Positions 57,113-64,000 of a DNA stretch of 64,000 nucleotides are shown piece by piece; position 1 is the stretch's first letter, and each line of letters begins with the position of its first letter. The notes under the pieces are model-generated. The model was not told where the DNA came from. It ran no database searches and was given only the letters and a program-made list of their open reading frames with translations. The position numbers were made by a program, and so were the translations under genes. The stretch comes from Diphasiastrum complanatum. Lineage: Eukaryota; Streptophyta; Lycopodiopsida; Lycopodiales; Lycopodiaceae. The stretch spans positions 26,860,649-26,924,648 of the forward strand of contig CM055100.1 in the NCBI GenBank assembly GCA_029204225.1. Reading direction: 5' to 3'.

Positions 57113-58300
57113 GTGACCATTGGGCCTACCATTCCCATCATAGCTGCTCAGGCCGCCTCACCCCCGCACACCGAAGCCACCTCATCCGACACACTGTTCT
57201 TTATGGATATGTTCGATGATTCCGACCCCCTTGGGGCCACCGAAATATTTGAAAGGCCCCAGAGCCCAGCGCCCTTTGAAACCCAATTCCCTGGAAAAGA
57301 ATTCGGACATATCCATGAATCTACTATTGTTGTCGAAGATGCCAGCCAACAACCTCACACACAAGGTAGCCCAGCCACACTTCGGGTCGACACAGATGTA
57401 AAATCACCAAAACAGTTCGACGCCACAGTGCTTGAAGGGTTTTAAGAGGAGGATATTTTTGAAGAAGAAGAGACCTTGGCACCTATTCCACGCCAACCAA
57501 GGACAGTACCATCAGGTCCTCCTGCTGCCGCCGCTGCCACGACCATCGAATCTGGTGACGCTCTAGGGTTGGTTTCAAGCCTTGGGAAAGTGATCCAGTC
57601 TATGCTAGATAAGAAGAAGGAAATGGAGCAGAGAATCTCTGATCTGGGGTCCGAAAACACTCTGATCAGCCAGAAAATTGTCCAGCTGGATCGAGAGTTG
57701 AAGATAGCCAAACAACATGAAGATAAGGCTAAAAGTGAGAAGAAGTTGGCCCAGCAACAAGCTGATTGCTTGGAAAATTACATCAGCTCCCTGCAAAACG
57801 CCCTGACAACCGCACAGGATCAGGTAGATCAAGCAGTGCAAGATGCCAAGCAACAGGTGCAGCTGTTGGAGGGGCAATTACAGATGGTTGAACAAGATCG
57901 CACACGGCTTCAAGGTGAATTGGATGCGACCACTCTTGAGCGTGATGCCTATCTGCAAACGCAAATACCCGATCAACCGGTCACACCAACGGAGATTGCG
58001 TATTTATTCAAAAAAGTGGAGACATACAAAGTGGCCCTTCAGGGATTCCAAGGCCGCTTTGATAGGTTCAAAGGAGCAGCTTCAACCGAGTTGGCCAAGG
58101 CAAAAGAGACCATCACCGCCTATGAAAAGAAAGCCGCTCAAATGTTGGAAGTCGGACCACAAATCCTCGTCCCAATCATTCCTCAATTCTTCCTCCCGCG
58201 CCAAGAAGCTGTACCAATGGATACATGGATTGATTTGAGCATGGACCAGGGGGGAGCTCCAAATATAGCAAATCAACCGCCAACCATACCGGCAGTATAA
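57113..58300 (+). pseudogene. Post-pol gene of E, coiled-coil part
   Basis: A single frame with one internal TAA at 57443-57445. The first 110 residues are Pro/Ser/Thr-rich and acidic (FFMDMFDDSDPLGATEIFE). After a Pro-Ala stretch comes a strong heptad region from about 57580 to 57960: SLGKVIQSMLDKKKEMEQRI, KIVQLDRELKIAKQHEDKAK, LAQQQADCLENYISSLQNAL, QQVQLLEGQLQMVEQDRTRL. A further helical part (AYLFKKVETYKVALQGFQGR) follows. It ends in TAA at 58298-58300, and the same frame is open beyond. Likely a structural oligomer; no signal peptide or membrane segment is seen, so not a classical envelope. Confidence 0.65.
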
Positions 58301-59187
58301 GTGGGTCCATTCTCATCAAGGACAAGACCTCTATTCAGAAGGCCCATTAGCGTCGAGGACCAGATCCAGACCTTCTTAAAGCAACATCCGCATGAGTCCT
58401 CGCGTGGTGGATGGGTTCTGAAATTTAAGACCTCCGAGATCGAGGCCAGCAAAGAGTTGGACAAAATACCTGCATTGGGAGAGCAGCCGGCATGGAGAAT
58501 CACGGTTTTTGAGAAAACTCCGGAATCAATTAGGAGTTACGTCGCCAGTCCTCGCCAGTTGCGGGTAGATCCCTATTACGTGCCAATGCCGCGAAAAAAT
58601 AAATGGAAAGATTGGGGTTGGCTATGGACAAAATCACCATCCATACGTCCAATTGGCCAATCATCCATCAGTCTTACAACTGGACCATTTCAGTGGACTT
58701 CCACTGTGCTTTACAAGCATATCAGAGAGAGTATGTCCACTCTCCAGATCCAACGGTGCGACAATCGACAATGTTTGCTAAAGATCTAACTCTGTTGCCG
58801 TCAGTGGCAACCAAATGGGACGATTGCCTCCCTCCTCTGGCATTCGATCCAAATACGCCGATGGCCTCAGAGCAAATCAAAGATCAGCTGTCGGTTGCTC
58901 GTCTCAACTTTCGTGCGACTATGATGAGAGGCTCTTGGGAATCCTGCTTCACCTCATGGACAACCTCCAAGTGGATTGCCGGAGCCCACCGTTGTTTCCT
59001 GCCCCACAATTTGGATTTCAATACTGCACGTCTCGACTTTATGGAGAAGGTGCAGTATCATTACTCAAGATTCGACGCGAAGCCAATAAAAGTCCCCAAT
59101 AACCGCATATTGCAGGTGTCATGGGACCGCCACCAGTTTTGGTGGGGGATACTGTTGGAGGGTTTGCGGATCTCAAGGCAACCCTAA
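58301..59187 (+). pseudogene. Post-pol gene of E, Trp-rich C-terminal part
   Basis: Continues in frame after one TAA (VEDQIQTFLKQHPHESSRGG, ITVFEKTPESIRSYVASPRQ, KNKWKDWGWLWTK), then a frameshift near 58625 moves it to the frame ending at 59187: NWTISVDFHCALQAYQREYV, WESCFTSWTTSKWIAGAHRC, LDFMEKVQYHYSRFD, WDRHQFWWGILLEGL. Many Trp and aromatic residues suggest a compact fold. I recognise no family. Confidence 0.6.
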
Positions 59188-59800
59188 CCCTAGTTAATAA
59201 GTGAGAGGGATTTGGCACCTTGCGTGTGTAAGTCCAACCCAATGATCACATAGTTATTTGATTGATCAGTTAAAAGTTAATAAAAGGACTTTAGGCCTTT
59301 TTGCGGGACTTTTAATGTCGCAGGGCCTAAATGTCAAGTTAGTGAATAAAGTTGGGATTCCCTCCAATTTTGATGGTTCCCACACTTTTTTAAATTTGAA
59401 TAAAAAGAGAGGCAAGACTGGACCAATAGGATTCAGAGGCCAGGGTCCTCCTCTCTACTATAAAATGAGACCAACTCGAGTTGCTCCTGATGTTCATTTT
59501 CTCATTTCAATAAAACAGATTGGTTCTCTTTAGAAATGGATTGATGAATGTCCTTGCTCTTCCTCTCTTTTTCTCCATTTCTCATGCTTTCTGCAGATTT
59601 TGCTAATTGTTGGATTTGATCATTATTGGGATTGCTATTTTTTATGCTTATTAAGAGAGAGAGAGAGAGAGAGAGAAAGAAAGAGTAAGTTCCTATCATT
59701 GTTGTGGATTTAGGGTTAATGCTTAGTGTTAATGGATGTTAGTGTTAGATCCTCCATTCATGTTGAAATCTGAACTATACTATCGCTCTCATAGGAACGA
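59188..59800 (+). repeat. LTR-like 3' end of element E
   Basis: Starts soon after the last stop. A TATA box TATAAAA at 59459-59465 and poly(A) signal AATAAA at 59509-59514 lie 50 bases apart, the layout of an LTR promoter with a short R region. An (AG)n tract lies at 59654-59676. Exact ends unknown because no partner LTR is in the window. Confidence 0.55.
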
Positions 59801-60683
59801 ACCTACGTGTGACAACTAACTTCATCTCCTTGATGCTAGATTGATTAGATCTTGGGTTGAGGATAGGCAAGGAAAGAATTGGGTCTTGTAATCAATGAGA
59901 TGGATAAAAAAAAAACACTACTGCCACATTTTGTAAGGGTGCCAAATTAATTTAAACAAAGTAGATTTTATTTAAGTTCATTTGGTTGGAGCTCTTATAT
60001 TCAACGGCACTTTGCAGTCTAAAGTGTATTTCAACTATCCCAATGTTCGAAATGATCCAAACTTGACCATTACCATAATTTACAAAATAATAGCTGAATT
60101 TAGTATAGTCTTCCTGAGATTCTCTACTTGCAACTTGATAATACTACCAGAGAAATTAAGAATCAAACAATAATGACATATTTATCAATGGTTGCCTTAT
60201 AAATTTTCAAAAAAAATCAAAATGGGATTTTTATTGGTGGGTCACACTCACGATCAGATTGACCAAATGTTTTAGCTGCTTTTCTAAAAAGCTGGGATGC
60301 AAAAGAGCTTTTTTTTTACTAGTACTATAGAGTATTATCAAGGAGTTGTACACCCCTACACCAAATGCGTTTTATTACGAGGAGTCGCATATCCCTACAC
60401 CAAATGTGTTTTTATTATGACGCACATTTGATTTTAAAGATTACGTTGAAACGTCGGAGGAATATTGCATCGCACCAATAAACGATATTAGTTTCTAACA
60501 TCAATTCAAAATTGGAAATAATTGTTGGGCGCTTAGTGGGTCCCACCAATAAAGTATTGTTCAGCTAAGCTTACCAAGTGGGCCCCGTCACAATACACTA
60601 TACATGTAGAGCAATAAGTGTGAGTGCACTGGCATAATGCACGTATAAGCCCAACCAAATGAGCACAAGTAGCAAGTTGTAAT
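59801..60683. other. Unassigned stretch
   Basis: No gene recognised. CCCCTACACCAAATG(C/T)GTTTT and a variant recur at about 60354 and 60393. Confidence 0.5.
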
Positions 60684-61517
60684 TGTGAAAAATGCAAAAA
60701 TTATGCTTGGTCAAGGCCAAATCTATGTATATAGGATGATTACACATGTGTGGAGCCTGTTCTCACGTGTGAAATAAATGTACTTTTCATTTAGTACAAT
60801 CATATAGCTTGTACATATAGTTTAAAGCAAGTTCTATTGGCTAAAAAGGCCAAAATCATGTTTTTTAGGCATATGCCACATGGCATCAATTTAGAGATTG
60901 CATGAAGCCACATCATGAGATTAGGTGTTAAATCCCATGTGTAGAGGTCTGCTCATACGTGTGGAATAAGTTGAGGAAGTCAAATTTTCACTTCTAGAAG
61001 GGTTTTTCCTAGTTCTCTACACAGAATAAAAATGGACCAAAAGTGCCCAAATAGAAGGTTTTATCCAAGTGTCAATTTTGCATGATGAATCATCAAATGA
61101 CAAAGCACTCTCACACATGTGAGATCAAAGGGATGATCAGTACCATGAGCTCCTACTTTTTGTATTTATAGAGCTTCATTTGGCCATAATCATTAAGCAA
61201 CAAACAATCTTGATTTTGGAGGCAATTCTTGTCAATTTCATCATTTGTCTTGATTTTTTTTTATAGTTTTGAGTTCCTATCATATTGTACTTTGATTTAA
61301 GACTGGAGTCCGTACTCTGATAGGTTTTCACACGTGTGAAACTAGCAAGTACAATTCCCTTTCATTTATGATTGTTCTTGTTAAATTTCCTCATCTAAAT
61401 TTGATCTAGATTGATCTAAATCTTGTGTAGATTGATAGGTCAATTGTATCTAACATCCACTCACTCTTGTGGATCATTTTAGGATCCATTCTTGGTCCAA
61501 TTTTGTAGATTTCCACA
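60684..61517 (+). repeat. 5' LTR of copia element F (834 bp)
   Basis: Starts TGTGAAAAATGC and continues CAAAAATTATGCTTGGT, resembling the nested element's LTR start (TGTGAGAAATTGG, CAAAAATCTAGCTTGGT); ends ATTTCCACA before a PBS. TG...CA ends and 834 bp against 820 bp support one lineage. Contains at least five CACACGTGTG-like palindromes and a TATA-like TATTTATAG at about 61159. Confidence 0.75.
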
Positions 61518-61530
61518 TGGTATTAGAGCC
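61518..61530 (+). promoter_or_regulatory. Primer binding site of element F
   Basis: TGGTATTAGAGCC directly follows the LTR end; one base from the standard copia PBS. Confidence 0.88.
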
Positions 61531-61568
61531 AAGTACAAGAGAATTTATGAAGATTTCATGGGGTTGAT

Positions 61569-61905
61569 CCAAAACTAAGCCCAAATTAGCAATTTTTTGG
61601 AAACTAGCTAATTTTGATGTGGCGAGTTGGATAGGATAGGTATACTCAAAATTTATGGACAAAAACTTGTTGTGGTCTGCAGGGGTACTTTTCACACGTG
61701 CTAGAACATACAGTACCAATTTTGGAGCCTTATGCTTTAGTTTGATGCTAAATCTCCCAAACTAGCAAGTTTGTGGAAACTAGCTAAATTTGAGGTAGAG
61801 AGTTTGAATTGATTGCTAGATTCAATTTTTTTGTACCAAAATTTGTTGTAGGCTGTAGATGTATCTTCCACACGTGTGGGGCCATACAGAACCTGTTTTG
61901 GTTGA
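61569..61905 (+). repeat. ~176-bp tandem duplication in leader of F
   Basis: Two diverged copies sharing TTGGAAACTAGCTAA-like, TTTGTTGT(G/A)G-CTG(C/T)AG and CACACGTG blocks in the same order; GGAAACTAGCTA occurs at 61599 and 61775. Confidence 0.75.
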
Positions 61906-63387
61906 GAAAATTCAAATTGATGCATAATTTGACTCATACACCCAAATTTAGAGATTTTTAGTGCAAATTCAAGCTTTTTCTATAGAAATTCTATTCCTAT
62001 GATTTGTTCTTGGATTAGATCATCCAAATAATCAATTTGAAGCTTGATTCAGGTTCATTATATATGTTTCCTTGATTTTTTGAGTACATGTCAAAGTTGA
62101 GAGAGAAAATTGCCAAAAATCATAGATTAAGGAGTAATATGCAAGGTGAGAGGTTGAAATCCATTGTACCATCACTCTAGATTTGTTCAAGAGTGATAGG
62201 GTCAAGTTTAGAAGCATCAATTTGCTAGAAAACATCTTTGGATATATCCTCTAAGTGAAACCTTTGAGAGTTTCTAGTGCATATATAGCATCTATGCAAA
62301 TCTTTTGTAGAATTTGACTTAGATTGGTTTCAATTGAGAGTTCTAGAAAAGAGATTGAGATCCAAGTCACATTGTTCAACCCTACTCAAATTTTTAGGCT
62401 TGAAAAGATTGTTAGGCTTGAAAATATTCATTGAGGTGTGTATGGCAATGTGTAGAGAGAGATCCAATTTTCTCAGAGTTCATTCCTTTGTAGAGGGCAA
62501 GATCTAGAAGCTCATTTTGTGTTGGTATTGGTGGAGAGTTTGTCTTCTCCTAGGTGATCAAATCTTTCTAAGTGGCATTAGCTCTTTGAAGCACAATATC
62601 TTAGTGATAAGAATCACAACTTTTGATTTTGAATTTCATTCCAACTCTTAAGAGGTAGAGGCATTGGTGGAATCCAATAGGGGTGAATGAATTCAATTTG
62701 TTGAGCAAAAATTGACATAGTATGTATAAAACTTAAATAAGCTCTAGTCAACTTTCTTTGTGAGAGTGTGAGAGTTAAGTTGTGGTCCCATTGGATGTCT
62801 AGAATGAGGAGGAGTCCATATTCAAGTATTCATGCATGGTTGGGATCTTTGTGAATCTCTAGATGTCTAATTTTTAAGCTTGGTGAAAAATTCTTGGCAT
62901 AGGTTGTTATCAAAATATTACAAATCCACTCCAAATCTCAAGAGTGAGATTCTTTGGGGATTCCAAAAGGGGTGATTGGATCTTAATTTTATGTGTTTGA
63001 ATCAAATGGACATGTCAATTTTGAGTGATCTAGTGTAGATCCATCCTATGTTTTGTGAAAATTGGTGGTATAGGTTGTTGTCAAATCAAATCAAATTCAT
63101 TCAAAATCTCGGGAGTGAGATTATTTGGGTCAAGAGTGAGTCCAAAAGAAGTGATTAAGTTTGATTTTCACGTCTTTTGAAACAAAACCCATCTTTTGTT
63201 CAAGAAACTCAAGTGTTACGTGACTAGTCATTAGTGTGAAGATTGATTCTTAGATTTGTGAGCTAGATCTTTTGTAGATCCTTCTAGATTATTGAATATG
63301 TTCAAATCTAGTCTCTTGAGAGTCATAAATTCCTTTTGTAGAATCATATCACAAGTTTTGTTTCACATGGCATCAATAGGTGGCATC
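61906..63387 (+). other. Remaining leader or decayed gag of F
   Basis: Long stretch without significant frames where gag would be expected. Phrases such as CAAATC(T/A)CA(A/G)GAGTGAGATT recur near 62930 and 63105. Confidence 0.5.
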
Positions 63388-63600
63388 CTATTGAAGGCAA
63401 GTAAGGTTCTTAAGTGCAACCTTTGTGGCAAGGGAAGATATTTTTCCTCAAGATGCTACAAAAAGAAGACCAATACATCCAAGGAGAACCAAAGCAAGGG
63501 GGCCGAGGTGAAAAATGGAGCTTCAAATTCTAAATGCAATACAAGAAGGACAAATCCAAAGAAAGGTGTTTCCTTTGTGAAAAGGTGAATGAGGCTTGGA
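63388..63600 (+). pseudogene. Zinc-knuckle relic of element F
   Basis: Within an open frame (63292-63588) the reading KCNLCGKGRYFSSRCYKKK matches the copia knuckle, but one residue is missing and Tyr replaces the His, so it could not bind zinc normally. A Lys-rich tail follows (KENQSKGAEVKNGASNSKC). The frame after 63600 to the window end has no recognised motif. Confidence 0.6.
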
Positions 63601-64000
63601 GGCTCACAAGGACTTGCAAGTTTTGTCTTCAAGAGTCCATCACAACACAAGTCAAACCTTTTGAAAAAAATTATTTGGAAGGGCATTGTTTGGTTCAAGA
63701 TGCAAAGAAAGATGTCACTTTCATGAAAGTAACTTGGATTTATTTCAGGTCCTTGAAAAGAATTTTGCTTGAAACTTTAGATAAGTTCAAACTTATTGTT
63801 ATGATCCAAGAGAAATCAATCAAGAATAAGGAGGAGCACAAAATGAAAATAGCTTCATTTATGCTCTCATGTCAACTTATGAGGAACTATTTTGCTTTGA
63901 AGAGATTTTTGTATCTCAAAGGTGGATTAAGACAATACTAGTTGAGTGTGATGCCTTAAAGTATAACAAAGCATGTTTTCCTTGAAAACTTACATTGGAT

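Larger units (their letters stand above)
50310..59800 (+). mobile_element. Ty3/gypsy element E with extra post-pol gene
   Basis: Order: gag end with four zinc knuckles, protease, RT, RNase H, integrase, a 660-bp spacer, a roughly 3.2-kb additional coding region, then an LTR-like promoter with TATAAAA and AATAAA. The 5' LTR, PBS and N-terminal gag are not recognised, so the left end is truncated or undefined, and the right end is approximate. Frameshifts, stops and an RT deletion show this copy is dead. Protease D-G-G-S-G and coding sequence after pol are features I associate with Athila/Tat-like plant gypsy elements, but placement needs a tree. Confidence 0.85.

Overview
This is plant nuclear DNA. 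The two clear host genes are a peroxin PEX3 and a cytosolic HSC70 whose single intron sits at a site I recall as shared by plant HSC70 genes. Almost everything else is layered LTR-retrotransposon debris (Ty1/copia and Ty3/gypsy) with plant-type primer binding sites complementary to initiator tRNA-Met, plus LINE and SINE insertions and long (CT)n tracts. The low gene density suggests a large, repeat-rich genome (a gymnosperm or fern would fit), but I cannot name the species. I see no bacterial operons, CRISPR arrays, rRNA genes or genuine tRNA genes.

Layout. 240-1320: decayed gypsy pol. 1334-5895: copia element A, RT core deleted, both LTRs truncated. 5895-8020: relic of another LTR element and its 3' LTR (R1). 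8-18.8 kb: mostly non-coding, with a minus-strand LINE relic (9480-10290), a 102-bp fold-back (12217-12318) and long CT/GA tracts. 18.8-26.73 kb: copia element C, split by a young minus-strand copia element (20421-25521) with 820/821-bp LTRs and a perfect ACTTT target duplication. 26.87-28.91 kb: minus-strand copia element B, same family as A. 29.9-34.7 kb: a pile-up of gypsy integrase, copia RT, copia C', and a copia RNase H fragment hit by a SINE (18-bp target duplication) and by a LINE 3' end (15-bp target duplication).

36.1-37.5 kb: PEX3 as one uninterrupted 394-codon frame, with an upstream ORF overlapping its start. 40.2-43.3 kb: a GACTT-rich degenerate array, a second R1 copy and a copia gag fragment D. 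45.2-47.7 kb: HSC70 with a heat-shock element upstream. 50.3-59.8 kb: gypsy element E, which carries about 3.2 kb of extra coding sequence after pol: an N-terminal globular part, a long coiled coil and a Trp-rich C-terminal part. 60.7 kb to the end: 5' LTR and leader of copia element F, related by LTR to the young nested element.

The host genes are independent of one another: PEX3 acts in peroxisome membrane assembly and HSC70 in cytosolic protein folding. The strongest candidates for something new are the post-pol gene of element E, the open frame of unknown origin that replaces RT in the young nested element, and the tandem-repeat leaders after the PBS in more than one copia family.
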